Shown here in pieces: positions 26,106 to 36,324 of a stretch of DNA of 64,000 bases. The notes beneath the pieces are model-generated. The model had not been told where the DNA came from, did not search any database, and saw only the letters and a list, made by a program, of their open reading frames with translations. The DNA lies in assembly GCA_023898805.1 (NCBI GenBank), contig CP060260.1, positions 744,001-808,000 of the forward strand, given 5' to 3'. This DNA is from Rhodospirillales bacterium. GTDB taxonomy: Bacteria > Pseudomonadota > Alphaproteobacteria > Micavibrionales > UBA1664. A program made the position numbers and the translations under genes. Position 1 is the first letter of the stretch; the number at the start of each line of letters is the position of its first letter.

Positions 26106-27701
26106 ATGTCATCCCTGATCGATGAAATCAAAAAGGACAACGCCCGTGTCGTGATTTTCGACACCACCCTGCGCGATGGCGAACAATCGCCCGGCTGCTC
26201 GATGAATCTGGACGAAAAACTCAAAATGGCGGCGATCCTGGAATCGATGGGCGTGGATGTGATCGAGGCGGGTTTCCCCGTGGCAAGCCCCGGCGATTTC
26301 GAAGCGGTAAGCGAAATCGCCCGCAGATCCAAAAACAGCGTCATCGCCGGCCTGTGCCGCGCCGTGCAAAAGGACATCGACGCCGCGATCGAGGCGACGA
26401 AACCCGCCGCCCGCTCGCGCATCCACACCTTCATTTCCACCTCTCCGCTGCACATGAAATACAAGCTGCAGAAAGAACCGCACGAGGTGCTGGAAGCCAT
26501 CGAATGGTCGGTCGCATACGCGCGCAAACATTGCGACGACATCGAATGGTCGGCCGAGGACGGATCGCGCACCGAACCCGATTTCCTGTGCCGCGCGGTC
26601 GAAACCGCGATCGCTGCGGGCGCGACCACCATCAACATTCCGGACACGGTGGGATATGCCGTGCCCAGCGAATACGGCGCGCTCATAAAAATGCTGTTCG
26701 ATCGCGTGCCCAACATCAACCGCGCCATCATCTCGGTGCACTGTCACAACGATCTGGGCCTTGCGGTCGCCAATTCGCTGGCCGGGGTCGAAGCGGGCGC
26801 GCGGCAGATCGAATGCACGATCAACGGAATCGGCGAACGCGCGGGCAACGCCGCGCTTGAGGAAGTGGTGATGGCCCTGCGCACGCGCGCCGACCGCATG
26901 CCCTTCACCAACAAAATCGAAACCGCGCACATCACCAACGCCTCGCGCACACTTTCGGCGATCACCGGCATGCCGGTACAGCACAACAAGGCGATCGTGG
27001 GCGCCAACGCCTTCGCGCACGAATCCGGCATCCATCAAGACGGCATGCTCAAGAACGCCCAGACCTATGAAATCATGACCCCGGAATCCGTGGGCATGAG
27101 CCATTCCAATCTGGTGCTGGGCAAACATTCTGGACGGCACGCCTTCAAGAAAAAACTGGAAGGCCTCGGCTACGCCCTCTCGGACAAGGATCTCGACGAC
27201 GCCTTCGCGCGCTTCAAGACGTTGGCCGACCGCAAGAAGGACGTGTTTGACGAGGATCTGGTGGCATTGGTCGACACCGAACTCGCCCACGCCGCCGACC
27301 GCATCCGGCTTGTGGCGATGGAGGTCTTTTCATCGACCGATGCGCCCCAGCGCGCAAAACTGACCCTGTCGGTCGACGGCGCGCAAAAAACCGCCGAACT
27401 CGAAGGCAACGGCGCGGTCGACGCCATCTTCAAGGCGATTGCGGCAATCGTTCCGCACGAAAAAGCGAAACTTTCCCTGTTCAACATCAGCGCTGTCACC
27501 GGCGGCACCGACGCGCAGGCCGAAGTCACCGTGCGGCTGGAGGAAGACGGCAAAACCGTCAACGGTCAGGGCGCCGATACCGATACGCTGGTCGCTGCCG
27601 CCCGCGCCTATGTCCACGCCCTTAACAAATTGATGGTCAAGCGCGCCCGGCAAAGGCCGGAAGATCAGGTCACGACCAAAAATCGCATCGCGTCGATCTG
27701 A
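26106..27701 (+). CDS. leuA: 2-isopropylmalate synthase
   Basis: A 531-residue LeuA, which condenses 2-oxoisovalerate with acetyl-CoA in the first committed step of leucine synthesis. The TIM-barrel domain carries FDTTLRDGEQSPG and the metal-binding VHCHNDLGLAVANS and CTINGIGERAGNA segments. A linker with GANAFAHESGIHQDGML precedes the C-terminal LeuA dimerisation/regulatory domain (about residues 390-525), which mediates leucine feedback inhibition. AAGGACAG precedes the ATG. No other leu gene is adjacent. Confidence 0.96.
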   Translation: MSSLIDEIKKDNARVVIFDTTLRDGEQSPGCSMNLDEKLKMAAILESMGVDVIEAGFPVASPGDFEAVSEIARRSKNSVIAGLCRAVQKDIDAAIEATKPAARSRIHTFISTSPLHMKYKLQKEPHEVLEAIEWSVAYARKHCDDIEWSAEDGSRTEPDFLCRAVETAIAAGATTINIPDTVGYAVPSEYGALIKMLFDRVPNINRAIISVHCHNDLGLAVANSLAGVEAGARQIECTINGIGERAGNAALEEVVMALRTRADRMPFTNKIETAHITNASRTLSAITGMPVQHNKAIVGANAFAHESGIHQDGMLKNAQTYEIMTPESVGMSHSNLVLGKHSGRHAFKKKLEGLGYALSDKDLDDAFARFKTLADRKKDVFDEDLVALVDTELAHAADRIRLVAMEVFSSTDAPQRAKLTLSVDGAQKTAELEGNGAVDAIFKAIAAIVPHEKAKLSLFNISAVTGGTDAQAEVTVRLEEDGKTVNGQGADTDTLVAAARAYVHALNKLMVKRARQRPEDQVTTKNRIASI

Positions 27702-27909
27702 AAAAGTCGTCAAAACTTCGCAAAGCACTTGCTGCGCCCGCGCCACGACATGCGGGCGCACTCATTATTCATAATTCACTTTAACATATTGAAAACAATG
27801 CGCTTTTTTGTCGCGGTTAACGAATTCTTCATTCACTTTTTGTTTACTTAAGTTAACATTCACACAGCGTTTTGCTGCCTTTTAGCCCTTTTTTTCGGAG
27901 AACCCGTCA

Positions 27910-30075
27910 ATGGTTTCGCTGTCCAACGTCAAGATTTCCAAGAAATTGCCGGTAATCATGGTCCTGATGGCCCTTCTGGGCGTGGGGGTTTCGACCGGCA
28001 TCAGCGCCTATCTCTCCACGCAATCCGCGCTCAAACGCGCCGAGGCCAGCCTGTCCACCGTGCTTGATGAAAAAGAGCATGAACTGAATGCCTATCTCAA
28101 GACGCTCGACGACGACCTTAACGTCGTCGCGACCAGCGAAAATACCCAAACCGCCTTCGCCGATTACGGCACCGCATGGGACGAGCTTACGGCCAACCAG
28201 ACCGAAAAACTGCAAAAACTTTATATCGAGGACAACCCCAACCCGACCGGCCATAAGGAAGACCTTGATTACGCGCGCGACGGCTCGGCCTACAGCCTCG
28301 CCCACGCCAAACACCATTTGTGGTTCCGTCAGTTTCTGCGCGCCAACGGCTATTACGACATTTTCCTGATCTCGCCCGAGGGCAACATCCTGTACACCGT
28401 GTTCAAGGAACTGGATTTCGCCACCAATGTTCAGAACGGACAGTGGAAAAACGCCGATATCGGCAATATTTTCCGCGAGGTGATGGCCAAGGCCAAGGCA
28501 AAAAGCGACGACACCATCGTCTTCGAAGACTTTAAACCCTACGCGCCCAGCCATGACGTCCCCGCCGGTTTCATCGGTCGCGCGGTCTATACGCCGTCGG
28601 GCGCGCTGCTCGGCGTTCTGGTATTCCAGTTGCCGATCGACAATTTCATCCATCTTCTGAAACCGAATAAAAATCTGGGCGACACCGCCAAATTCTACCT
28701 TACCGCCGGCGATCGCCTGCTGCGCAACGACCCCGACGGCGCCAGCGCCGATCCGATTCTGCGCGATAAAATCGATCTTCCCGCAGTAGACAGCGCAGTC
28801 AATGACGACCAGGCCGGTGTTGCGCTCGATCACAACGACAAGGGCGTCAAACTGGTCACGGCCTATGAACCCGTGGCATACCCCCGCGTCAAATGGGTCT
28901 TGCTGCTCAATCAGGATTATGACGAGGTCATGAGCGTAATCGTAAAAGATACGATGAACGTCATCTATATCTCCATCGTCGTCCTGTTGGCCGTGGCCCT
29001 GATCTCGGCTCTGTTCGCCCGCTCCCTCACACGTCCTATCGCCGGCCTGCAAAAGGCGATGGCCGATCTGGCCGGCGGCAACAAATCGATCGCGATTCCG
29101 GGGCTTGAACGCGGCGACGAAATCGGCGACATGGCCAAAACCGTGGGTGTGTTCAAGGAAAACGCGCTGGAACTCGACCGCATGAACGCATCCGCCGAGG
29201 AACAGAAAAAACGCGCTGAAATCGAAAAGAAAGAAACCATGCACAAAATGGCCAACGATTTCGACAATCGCGTCGGCGGGGTCATCCGCACCCTGTCCTC
29301 CGCGGCGGAAAGCATGACCACGACCGCGCAACAGATGAAGCACGCTTCCGACCAGACGGCGCATGTCAGTTCCATGGTTGCCAGCGGCGCGACCCAGGCG
29401 GATTCCAACGTCCAGACCGTGGCCGCCGCGGCAGAGGAACTGGCCGCGAGCTCGTCCGAAATCGCGCGTCAGATCGACTCGGTCGCGAAAAAGGCCAACA
29501 TGGCCGCCAGCGACGCGCAGGCGACATCGGCCTCGGTACAGGAACTGGTGACTCTGGCCGAAAGCATCGGCGAGGTCATCGGCACCATCAAGGATATTGC
29601 TGACCAGACCAACCTGCTGGCCCTCAACGCGACCATCGAGGCCGCGCGTGCCGGCGAAGCGGGCAAGGGCTTCGCGGTCGTCGCGGACGAGGTCAAAAAA
29701 CTGGCCAACGAAACCGGCCAAAAGACCGAGGAAATCGACCAGCGCGTTACCCGCATTCAGGACGCGATCCGCAATGCGGTCGGCGCGATGCAAAAGATCA
29801 TCGACAATGTCAGCCAGATAGACTCGGCCACGACCTCGGTCGCGGGCGCGGTGGAGGAGCAGAACGCCGCCACGGCCGAAATCGGCCGCAACGTGACCGA
29901 AGCCTCGACCGGCACGCAGCAGGTATCCAGCTCGATCGTGCAGGTCCAGCAGAACGCCGCCGAAACCGGCCAGTCGGCCAACATGGTGTTCTCGGCCGCG
30001 TCCGACCTCAAGGATCAGGCGGAAATGCTGCAACGGGAGGTCACGAACTTCCTTCAGGAAATCCGCGCGGCCTGA
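27910..30075 (+). CDS. Methyl-accepting chemotaxis protein
   Basis: A 721-residue chemoreceptor. A first membrane span (about 13-35) and a second (about 352-372) flank a large periplasmic Cache-like sensor domain. A HAMP domain (about 373-425) and the cytoplasmic signalling domain follow. The hairpin tip [20 protein letters not shown] and the segment [15 protein letters not shown] are the interaction site for CheA and CheW. There is no terminal CheR-binding pentapeptide. A CGGAG site precedes the start. No che operon is adjacent, so it works with a chemotaxis cluster elsewhere; ligand unknown. Confidence 0.95.
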   Translation: MVSLSNVKISKKLPVIMVLMALLGVGVSTGISAYLSTQSALKRAEASLSTVLDEKEHELNAYLKTLDDDLNVVATSENTQTAFADYGTAWDELTANQTEKLQKLYIEDNPNPTGHKEDLDYARDGSAYSLAHAKHHLWFRQFLRANGYYDIFLISPEGNILYTVFKELDFATNVQNGQWKNADIGNIFREVMAKAKAKSDDTIVFEDFKPYAPSHDVPAGFIGRAVYTPSGALLGVLVFQLPIDNFIHLLKPNKNLGDTAKFYLTAGDRLLRNDPDGASADPILRDKIDLPAVDSAVNDDQAGVALDHNDKGVKLVTAYEPVAYPRVKWVLLLNQDYDEVMSVIVKDTMNVIYISIVVLLAVALISALFARSLTRPIAGLQKAMADLAGGNKSIAIPGLERGDEIGDMAKTVGVFKENALELDRMNASAEEQKKRAEIEKKETMHKMANDFDNRVGGVIRTLSSAAESMTTTAQQMKHASDQTAHVSSMVASGATQADSNVQTVAAAAEELAASSSEIARQIDSVAKKANMAASDAQATSASVQELVTLAESIGEVIGTIKDIADQTNLLALNATIEAARAGEAGKGFAVVADEVKKLANETGQKTEEIDQRVTRIQDAIRNAVGAMQKIIDNVSQIDSATTSVAGAVEEQNAATAEIGRNVTEASTGTQQVSSSIVQVQQNAAETGQSANMVFSAASDLKDQAEMLQREVTNFLQEIRAA

Positions 30076-30098
30076 TAAGAAAAAGTCCACGAAGCGCA

Positions 30099-30135
30099 CG
30101 AAGGACACGAAGGAAAAACCCCTTCGTGTCCTTCG
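30099..30135. terminator. Perfect 15-pair inverted repeat after the chemoreceptor gene
   Basis: CGAAGGACACGAAGG and CCTTCGTGTCCTTCG are exact complements separated by seven bases. No long T-run follows, but the position between two convergent genes suggests a bidirectional transcript end. Confidence 0.6.
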
Positions 30136-30156
30136 TCATTACCCGCATCCATGGGC

Positions 30157-31086
30157 TTACGCCATGCCCGGCTTGGGCGCGCCGGCCTGAAACGGGGTAA
30201 CAAGCCCGCATTCCTGCACCGCGCGCCGCATCAGATTGCCCGTATAACGCCCTGCGGCATAAAAATCATCAGGCCGCGAAAAGCCGAACGTCTGCATTAT
30301 TATGGGCAGCTTCGCGCGCGTCGCGCCGCCAAACAGCACACCCAGCGCGTCTTCCCGCGCCTGTGCGGACATGCCCCAAAAATTACGGTACATCGCGCTT
30401 GCCAGCACGCCCGCAAAGCCGTGTCGGTGCAAATAAATGACACCCCTGCGCTGCTTACCGTCCACCGACCTCATGCGCATGACGTCCGCTTTTAAAAGCC
30501 AGACATTCATATCGATTTTGCACGCTATGGTGAACAAGTCGTAAAGCCGCTGCACCCACGCGGCCTTGCTGTACGCGCACACACCCTGCAAGCGGTTGTA
30601 AGCCGCTTCCTGCACAAAAAACGCCTGCAATTCATTGACGTTTGCGTCACAAATTCCATCGCGGACGGCAACCAGATGCCCACTTTCATGCGCCATATAA
30701 ACCGGATCCAGAATACTTTTATTGGCACGAAACCTTATGCCGTTTTCGTCGCAATCGCCGCCGCTTTTCATATGCGGCGATTGATCGGCCGGATACGCGC
30801 GCATGGGTTTTTCGGCAAGACGCGTTTCAAACAACGCGCGATACGCTTGCCCGCCGACGTCATCCCAAACCTGGGTGACGAATTCCAGCGTTTTCTCCCA
30901 CGGCCAGCCACCCGCCGCCTCAAGCCCGGCTTGCATAGAAGACAGTGCCTGATGATTGAATTTAAACCCCGCACTGCGCAGACCGGCGAACAGCGGCTCA
31001 AGCATCGCGTCGGGCACGAGGGTTTCGACCGGGTTGCACAGTCCTTCCCAGCAGCGGAAACTATGCTTGCGATAGGCATCCCACAT
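30157..31086 (-). CDS. Putative zinc metallopeptidase of unknown family
   Basis: A 309-residue protein from ATG 31086 (a TTG nine bases upstream is also possible). It contains an HExxH motif, MAHESGHLVAV, at about residues 133-137, with two Glu residues 15 and 23 positions after the second His (NELQAFFVQEAAY) that could provide the third ligand of a gluzincin. There is no signal peptide or membrane span, so it is probably cytoplasmic. The rest is helical with many Trp, Tyr and Met residues, and no further domain is recognised. It converges on the chemoreceptor gene. The peptidase call rests on the motif alone. Confidence 0.55.
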   Translation of the reverse strand: MWDAYRKHSFRCWEGLCNPVETLVPDAMLEPLFAGLRSAGFKFNHQALSSMQAGLEAAGGWPWEKTLEFVTQVWDDVGGQAYRALFETRLAEKPMRAYPADQSPHMKSGGDCDENGIRFRANKSILDPVYMAHESGHLVAVRDGICDANVNELQAFFVQEAAYNRLQGVCAYSKAAWVQRLYDLFTIACKIDMNVWLLKADVMRMRSVDGKQRRGVIYLHRHGFAGVLASAMYRNFWGMSAQAREDALGVLFGGATRAKLPIIMQTFGFSRPDDFYAAGRYTGNLMRRAVQECGLVTPFQAGAPKPGMA

Positions 31087-31124
31087 GCCGGGCAAGTTAT
31101 ATAATTATGAAAATAATTGCAAAT

Positions 31125-32918
31125 TTAGAAATTCGCCGCCTGCAATTCCATCAACGCCGCCTTGCCTGCCATGACCATGCGGAACCGCGCTTCGTATTCA
31201 GGTAACATGCGGGTCATGTAAAACCGTGCGGTTTGCAGCTTGGAATCGTAAAATTCGTCCCGCCCGTCGCCGCTGCCCTTTTTCGCAAGCGCCACCTTCG
31301 CCATCCGCGCCCAGCAAAAACCGATGGCGCTTAACGCGAACATGCGCAGGTAATCCACGCTCGCGGCGCCGGCCTCCACCGGGTCTTTCAAGCCTTTAAG
31401 GGCGATGGTCGCCGTCGCCTGTTGCAGCTTGGCCACCGCCTTGGCAAGCGGCATCACGAATTCGCCCATCGCGTCGTTTTCCATCTCGGCCTCGATGAAT
31501 TGCGTGACCGGGTGGAAGAACCGGCGCAACAACCGCCCGTATCCGACGCCCATCTTGCGGCCCACGAGATCGAGCGCCTGAATGCCGTTGGTGCCTTCGT
31601 AAATCTCGGCGATCCGGGCGTCGCGCGCATATTGCTCCACCCCCGTGTCCCAGATATACCCCATGCCGCCATGCACCTGCACGGACAGATTGGCGACCGT
31701 GCTGCCCATGTCGGTCTGGTACGCCTTGACGATCGGAGTCATCAGCGCGACGAAATCATCCGCCTCCTGCCGCTCCGCCGCGTCCGGGTGGTGCCGCGCG
31801 ATATCAAGCGACAGGCCGACAAGATAGGACAGCATCCGTGCCCCCTCGCAAAACGCCTTGCCGGTCAAAAGCATGCGCCGAATGTCCGGATGCACGATGA
31901 TCGGGTCGGCAGGCAGATCCGGGTTTTTCGCGCCGTCCAGCGCCCGCATCTGCAACCTGTCCTTGGCGTATTGCACGGCGTTCTGCTGCGCGACCTCGGC
32001 GATGCCAAGCCCCTGCATCGCCACGCCCAGCCGCGCCGCGTTCATCATCGCGAACATCGCGCGCAGACCCTTGTGCGCCTCGCCCACCAGCCAGCCGCGC
32101 GCACCCTCATAGGCCATGACGCAGGTCGCCGAGGCCTTGATGCCCATCTTGTGTTCGATGCTCGCGCACTGCACGCCGTTGCGCGCGCCCAAAGACCCGT
32201 CCTCGTTGACCAGGAACTTGGGCACCACGAACAGCGAAATGCCTTTCACCCCTTCTGGCGCGTCGGGCAACCGCGCCAGCACCAGATGGATGATGTTTTC
32301 GGTCAAATCGTGTTCCCCGGCCGAAATAAAGATCTTCTGCCCCGTGATCGCATACGACCCGTCGCCGTTGTCGGCGGCCTTGGTCTTGATCAGGCCCAGA
32401 TCGGTGCCGCAATGCGGCTCGGTCAGATTCATCGTCCCCGACCATTCGCCGGAAACAAGTCGCGGCAGATACATGGCTTTTTGTTCCGGCGTGCCGAACT
32501 GGTGCAGCGCCTCGTACGCGCCCTGCGAAAGGCCGGGATACATGCCGAACGACATGTTGGCAGAACAGATCATCTCCTGCATCACGCAGTTGAGCACATG
32601 CGGCATACCCATGCCGCCGTAATCGGGGTCGCAGGCAAGGCCCGTCCACCCGCCTTCGATGAAGGTCCGGTATGCCTCCTTAAATCCGGCGGGGGTGGTG
32701 ACTTCGCCCGCGTTGAACCGGCACCCATCCTTGTCGCCGGACTGGTTGACCGGGAACAAAACTTCCTGACAGATCGTGGCCGCGCCCTCAAGGATCGCGT
32801 CAACGGTATCCGCGTCCGCCGTATCGAATCCCGGTAACTGTGAAAGCGTATCCTGAACCTTCAAAACGTCGTTCAGCACGAAACGGATATTTTCAAGCGG
32901 CGCGGCATAGCTGGGCAT
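31125..32918 (-). CDS. Acyl-CoA dehydrogenase (large, DmdC-like type)
   Basis: A 597-residue FAD-dependent acyl-CoA dehydrogenase. The length and the C-terminal extra domain place it with the roughly 600-residue group that includes 3-methylmercaptopropionyl-CoA dehydrogenases. Visible are the FAD/substrate segments MNLTEPHCGTDLG and ITGQKIFISAGEHD, and the catalytic Glu in AEIYEGTNGIQALDLVGRK. It forms the alpha-beta double bond in acyl-CoA, passing electrons to ETF. No other beta-oxidation gene is adjacent, so the natural substrate is unclear. Confidence 0.92.
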   Translation of the reverse strand: MPSYAAPLENIRFVLNDVLKVQDTLSQLPGFDTADADTVDAILEGAATICQEVLFPVNQSGDKDGCRFNAGEVTTPAGFKEAYRTFIEGGWTGLACDPDYGGMGMPHVLNCVMQEMICSANMSFGMYPGLSQGAYEALHQFGTPEQKAMYLPRLVSGEWSGTMNLTEPHCGTDLGLIKTKAADNGDGSYAITGQKIFISAGEHDLTENIIHLVLARLPDAPEGVKGISLFVVPKFLVNEDGSLGARNGVQCASIEHKMGIKASATCVMAYEGARGWLVGEAHKGLRAMFAMMNAARLGVAMQGLGIAEVAQQNAVQYAKDRLQMRALDGAKNPDLPADPIIVHPDIRRMLLTGKAFCEGARMLSYLVGLSLDIARHHPDAAERQEADDFVALMTPIVKAYQTDMGSTVANLSVQVHGGMGYIWDTGVEQYARDARIAEIYEGTNGIQALDLVGRKMGVGYGRLLRRFFHPVTQFIEAEMENDAMGEFVMPLAKAVAKLQQATATIALKGLKDPVEAGAASVDYLRMFALSAIGFCWARMAKVALAKKGSGDGRDEFYDSKLQTARFYMTRMLPEYEARFRMVMAGKAALMELQAANF

Positions 32919-32989
32919 GGTCGGGAAAGCCTTTTTACGGAATCAAACGGAATCACAGATTACCATTTTATCATAAAAACGCGGACGGG

Positions 32990-33289
32990 CTAATCGTCCT
33001 CGCGCACGGACAGGCGGATTTCGTCGATCAGCCGGTCGCGCTTGCGCGGATCGTGGTCGATATCATGCCGGACTTGCTTTTTCAGGTCTTCAAGCTTCAG
33101 CTTTTTGACCAGCTCTTGCAGGTTTTCTTCGCCAATTTCGGCGCGCAGGCTGCGCATCTGCGCCATCAAGGCCTGGGTTTTTTCCTGTTTGGACGTCATC
33201 GGCGCGCCCGGAACGGACGGGACTTTCCCCGCATCCCCCGGCGTCTTGCCCTTTTTGCTTTTGTCTTTGTCCTTGCCGAAAAACCACAT
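32990..33289 (-). CDS. Small charged hypothetical protein
   Basis: A 99-residue, very charged soluble protein. It starts with MWFFGKDKDKSKKGK, followed by a Pro/Gly stretch and a long predicted helix with Glu/Lys/Leu heptads (residues about 32-95), so a coiled coil is likely. No catalytic motif or membrane span. It precedes the acyl-CoA dehydrogenase gene's promoter side on the same strand, separated by 70 bases from that gene's start. Function unknown. Confidence 0.7.
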   Translation of the reverse strand: MWFFGKDKDKSKKGKTPGDAGKVPSVPGAPMTSKQEKTQALMAQMRSLRAEIGEENLQELVKKLKLEDLKKQVRHDIDHDPRKRDRLIDEIRLSVREDD

Positions 33290-33356
33290 GACGGGAATCA
33301 GTCTACCTCAACCCGCCCGCATGGGCGATACAAATCCCGCCTGTCCGGCCCCACTT

Positions 33357-33734
33357 CTATCCAGCAAGACGCCGGACCGTATCCTCGAACTGGGTCATGT
33401 TGATCGGCTTGGCCAGCGCCGCGTTGCATCCGCAAAGCGCGGCTTCCTCCAACAGGTCGCCCGCGCGTTCGCGCCCGCCGCCTGAAATCGCGATGATCGG
33501 AACGCGCGGATAGACCGCGCGAATGTCGCGGATGGTTTCAAGCCCTGTCTTGCGCGGCATGATGATGTCGGTGATAACCAGATCCGGCGGCCCTTCCAGC
33601 GTGATCCGGTCAAGCCCCGCCACCCCGTTGGCCGCGCAGGACACGGCATAACCAAGCTCGGTAAGTGTATCCCGCATCACCGCGCATACAGCCGCCGTAT
33701 CGTCGATGATCAAAATCCGTTTGCGTTCAGGCAT
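33357..33734 (-). CDS. CheY-like response regulator coupled to a hybrid kinase
   Basis: A 125-residue receiver-only protein. It has the acidic pocket IIDDTAAV, phosphoacceptor Asp in LVITDIIMPRKTG, Ser/Thr position in AISGGG and Lys in ALAKPINM. Its start overlaps the last codons of the hybrid histidine kinase by eight bases, so the two are translated together and it is the obvious phosphotransfer partner. There is no output domain. Confidence 0.9.
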   Translation of the reverse strand: MPERKRILIIDDTAAVCAVMRDTLTELGYAVSCAANGVAGLDRITLEGPPDLVITDIIMPRKTGLETIRDIRAVYPRVPIIAISGGGRERAGDLLEEAALCGCNAALAKPINMTQFEDTVRRLAG

Positions 33735-35298
33735 GTTCCGGCACCTTGTCGAATATGGCGCGCAGCCGCGCCGCCAGCGCCTCGCGGCGATAGGGCTTGC
33801 TGATCACCGGTTCCCTGACAAGGTCAAGCGGCAATGCCTTTTCGCTGTAACCAGAGGTAAGCAGGATTTTCACTTGTGGAAAATGCCGGCGCACCTGTTC
33901 CGCCAGTTCGACGCCGTTCATCGGCCCCGGCATCACCACGTCGCTGAACACAAGATCGATGCGTTCATGTTCGCGCCGCAGGATTTCAAGCGCGACCCGT
34001 CCGTTTGGCGCCTGTAAGGTGCGATACCCCATACGTTCAAGCAGGTGCACGACAAAGCCGCGCAGTTCGGTGTCGTCCTCCACCACCAGAATCCGCTCGC
34101 GCCCAGACTGCGACACCATCATCATGTCGTCATCCCCCACATCCTGCGCTGCCTCGGCACTCGCGGCGGGCAGGTACAGGCGAAACACCGTGCCATGCCC
34201 CTTTTCGCTGTAGACCGTGATATGCCCGCCCGATTGCCGGACGAAACCGTAAGCCATGGCCAGCCCAAGCCCCGTACCCTCGCCCGACGGCTTGGTGGTG
34301 AAAAACGGCTCGAAAATCCTGGCCGTAACCTCCGGCACCATGCCGCACCCCGTGTCGGAAATCGCGATCATCACATACCGCCCCGGCTGTGCCGCGCCAT
34401 GCCGCATGACATAGGAATCGCCCAGTGTGACGTTTTCGGTTTCGATGGTCAGCCGCCCGGTTCCCTCCATCGCGTCGCGCGCATTGACCGCGAAATTGAT
34501 CAACGTATTCTGGAATTCCACCACGTCGACCGCCACCGGCCAGATATCCGCGCCCAGCGGGGTTTCGATCTCGATCCCGCCGCCCAGCGCGCGTTCCAAA
34601 AGCGCCATCGTGTCGCGGATCACCGCGTTGACGTCGGCAACGGTCTTTTCCAGCGCGCGCTGGCGCGTGAACACCATCAACCGGCGCACCATCTCGCTGC
34701 CGGATTCGCAGACATCGGAAATGGCGTCGAATTTCTCGGCGATGTCCTCCGGCCCGTATTTCTCCACCCCCGCCTCGAACCGGCGGCGCAAAAGATGCGC
34801 GTTGCCGATGACCACGGTCAAAAGATTGTTGAAGTCGTGCGCGATGCCGGAGGTCAGTTGCCCGATCGCCTCCATCTTGCGGTGCTGCATCAACTCGACC
34901 TCCGCCGCCGCGTGGGCGCAGCGCAGTTGATGTGTCTCGCGCACCTTGTGCAGCGTCAGGGCCAACCCCTCGCCATTCGTTTCGCCGCGCATCACGTAAT
35001 CCTGCGCACCCAGCCGCAGCGCGTCGACCATGGCGGCTTCCTCGCCCCGCCCCGCCAGCATCACGACCGGACATGCGGTGATGCCGCACCGTCCCTTGTA
35101 AAACGGCCGTATCGACGCGGCCAGATCCCCATCCGGCAGTTGCGTTGCCAAAAACGCCGCATCATAAGGGGCCGCGCCTTGCATCGCATCCGCCTCGGCG
35201 ATATCGGCGGCGATATCCACGATTACATCTTCATTTGCCAAAAGGCCGCGTAAATGCGCGGCTTCAGTGACATCGGCGTCCACGATCAATATCCGCAT
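33727..35298 (-). CDS. Soluble hybrid histidine kinase (degenerate REC, HisKA, HATPase, REC)
   Basis: A 523-residue cytoplasmic kinase with no membrane span. The N-terminal receiver-like domain (1-120) keeps the acidic pair (VDAD) but has Ala51 where the phosphoacceptor Asp should be (FLATQLPDGD), and lacks the usual Lys, so it is a pseudo-receiver. The HisKA box has the phospho-His in SGIAHDFNNLL (near 152). The HATPase has SDTGCGM and GEGTGLGLAMAYG. The C-terminal receiver (about 400-520) is intact, with Asp in LVFSDVVMPG. GGAGG precedes the ATG. It lies between two receiver-only genes on the same strand. Confidence 0.92.
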   Translation of the reverse strand: MRILIVDADVTEAAHLRGLLANEDVIVDIAADIAEADAMQGAAPYDAAFLATQLPDGDLAASIRPFYKGRCGITACPVVMLAGRGEEAAMVDALRLGAQDYVMRGETNGEGLALTLHKVRETHQLRCAHAAAEVELMQHRKMEAIGQLTSGIAHDFNNLLTVVIGNAHLLRRRFEAGVEKYGPEDIAEKFDAISDVCESGSEMVRRLMVFTRQRALEKTVADVNAVIRDTMALLERALGGGIEIETPLGADIWPVAVDVVEFQNTLINFAVNARDAMEGTGRLTIETENVTLGDSYVMRHGAAQPGRYVMIAISDTGCGMVPEVTARIFEPFFTTKPSGEGTGLGLAMAYGFVRQSGGHITVYSEKGHGTVFRLYLPAASAEAAQDVGDDDMMMVSQSGRERILVVEDDTELRGFVVHLLERMGYRTLQAPNGRVALEILRREHERIDLVFSDVVMPGPMNGVELAEQVRRHFPQVKILLTSGYSEKALPLDLVREPVISKPYRREALAARLRAIFDKVPEHA

Positions 35299-35307
35299 CT
35301 CGCCCTC

Positions 35308-35724
35308 CTACACCGCGACCTTGGCGTTGGCCTGACGCAAAAGCCCGCCGATCTTGGCCGAAAGCTGCGCCGGGGTGAACGGCTTGCGGATATAGGCGGT
35401 GACGCCCGCGTCCCGTGCCTCGACCACAGAATCGACGTCGCTGCGCCCGGTGATCATCAAAAACGGCAGGCGCGGAAAGATGGAGCGCACCTGCTTGAGA
35501 AAATCGATGCCGTTCATCCGCGGCATGTTCCAGTCGCACACGATGAAATTGATGGGCGAAAGCTCCTCCGCCTCCATGATATTGAGGGCCGAACGCCCGT
35601 CCTGCACCTCGGTCACGCGGCCTACGCCGATATCCTTGAGGATCTCGCGCACCACCGAGCGTATGTCCTGCTGGTCCTCGACGACCATGGCATGAACCGC
35701 GTCATAAACCTTGTTTTCAATCAT
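35308..35724 (-). CDS. CheY-like response regulator
   Basis: A 138-residue receiver-only protein; ATG 35724 is chosen because GGAGGA lies four bases before it. It has the acidic pocket VVEDQQD, phosphoacceptor Asp in FIVCDWNMPRMNG, Thr in MITGRSD and Lys in YIRKPFTP. It is the first gene of a three-gene set (receiver, hybrid kinase, receiver) with only nine bases before the kinase start. The closest style is CheY of alphaproteobacterial chemotaxis or stress pathways. Confidence 0.9.
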   Translation of the reverse strand: MIENKVYDAVHAMVVEDQQDIRSVVREILKDIGVGRVTEVQDGRSALNIMEAEELSPINFIVCDWNMPRMNGIDFLKQVRSIFPRLPFLMITGRSDVDSVVEARDAGVTAYIRKPFTPAQLSAKIGGLLRQANAKVAV

Positions 35725-35897
35725 GGCATCCTCCAGATAACACAACCTATGATATAATTATCCGGCAGATTTAAAGATAGGTTAAGCGTAATGCCATTGA
35801 TCAAAAAATACGAAAAACAATCATGAATTGCATACCTGCGTATTGCGGCCAGGCCCCCGATGCGTTAAGGAAAAACTGAAACAACAAACCGTCACTG

Positions 35898-36308
35898 ATG
35901 CGAACAACCACATTTCTAAAGCAAACATGGGCAACGGCGCTGATACGCGTCTGCCTTGCGCTGGCGCTTGTTGGTGTGTGCATAACGGATGCACGGGCGA
36001 GCGAATGCCACATCCTGCAAAAGGGCATTGCATCAGTCTATGCGTGGAAGTTTCAGGGCCGAAAAACCGCCAGCGGCGCGCTGCTGGACATGAACAAAAA
36101 TACTGCGGCGCACCGCACCTTGCCGCATGGCGCGAAAATCAAGGTCACCGACCGCCGCACCGGGCGCAGCACCTATGTCACGATCAACGATCGCGGCCCT
36201 TTCGTCAAAGGCCGCATTCTCGACGTCACGCACGCGGCCAGCCACGCGCTGGGCTGGGGCGACACGGGCCTGCACCGCGTTACGATTTCCCTGTGCGAGG
36301 AAAATTAA
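35898..36308 (+). CDS. RlpA-like double-psi beta-barrel protein
   Basis: A 136-residue exported protein with a signal peptide (about 1-35, cleavage near ARA-SE). The mature part is a single RlpA-like domain: GIASVYAWKFQGRKTASGAL, AHRTLPHGAKIKVTD, and VTINDRGPFVKGRILDVTHAA with the conserved Asp of the DPBB fold. RlpA proteins are septal murein glycosidases acting on naked glycan. There is no lipobox Cys and no SPOR domain, so this is a minimal soluble form. The two Cys (CHIL, SLCEEN) may form a disulphide. Confidence 0.88.
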   Translation: MRTTTFLKQTWATALIRVCLALALVGVCITDARASECHILQKGIASVYAWKFQGRKTASGALLDMNKNTAAHRTLPHGAKIKVTDRRTGRSTYVTINDRGPFVKGRILDVTHAASHALGWGDTGLHRVTISLCEEN

Positions 36309-36324
36309 CAAAACAAACAGGCCG

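Noticed and set aside
27907..30108. 733-codon minus-strand frame opposite the chemoreceptor
   Set aside because: The chemoreceptor has full domain structure and a ribosome site; the reverse frame has no domain.
30099..30135. CRISPR-like repeat
   Set aside because: A single inverted repeat with no spacing pattern; it is a transcript-end hairpin.
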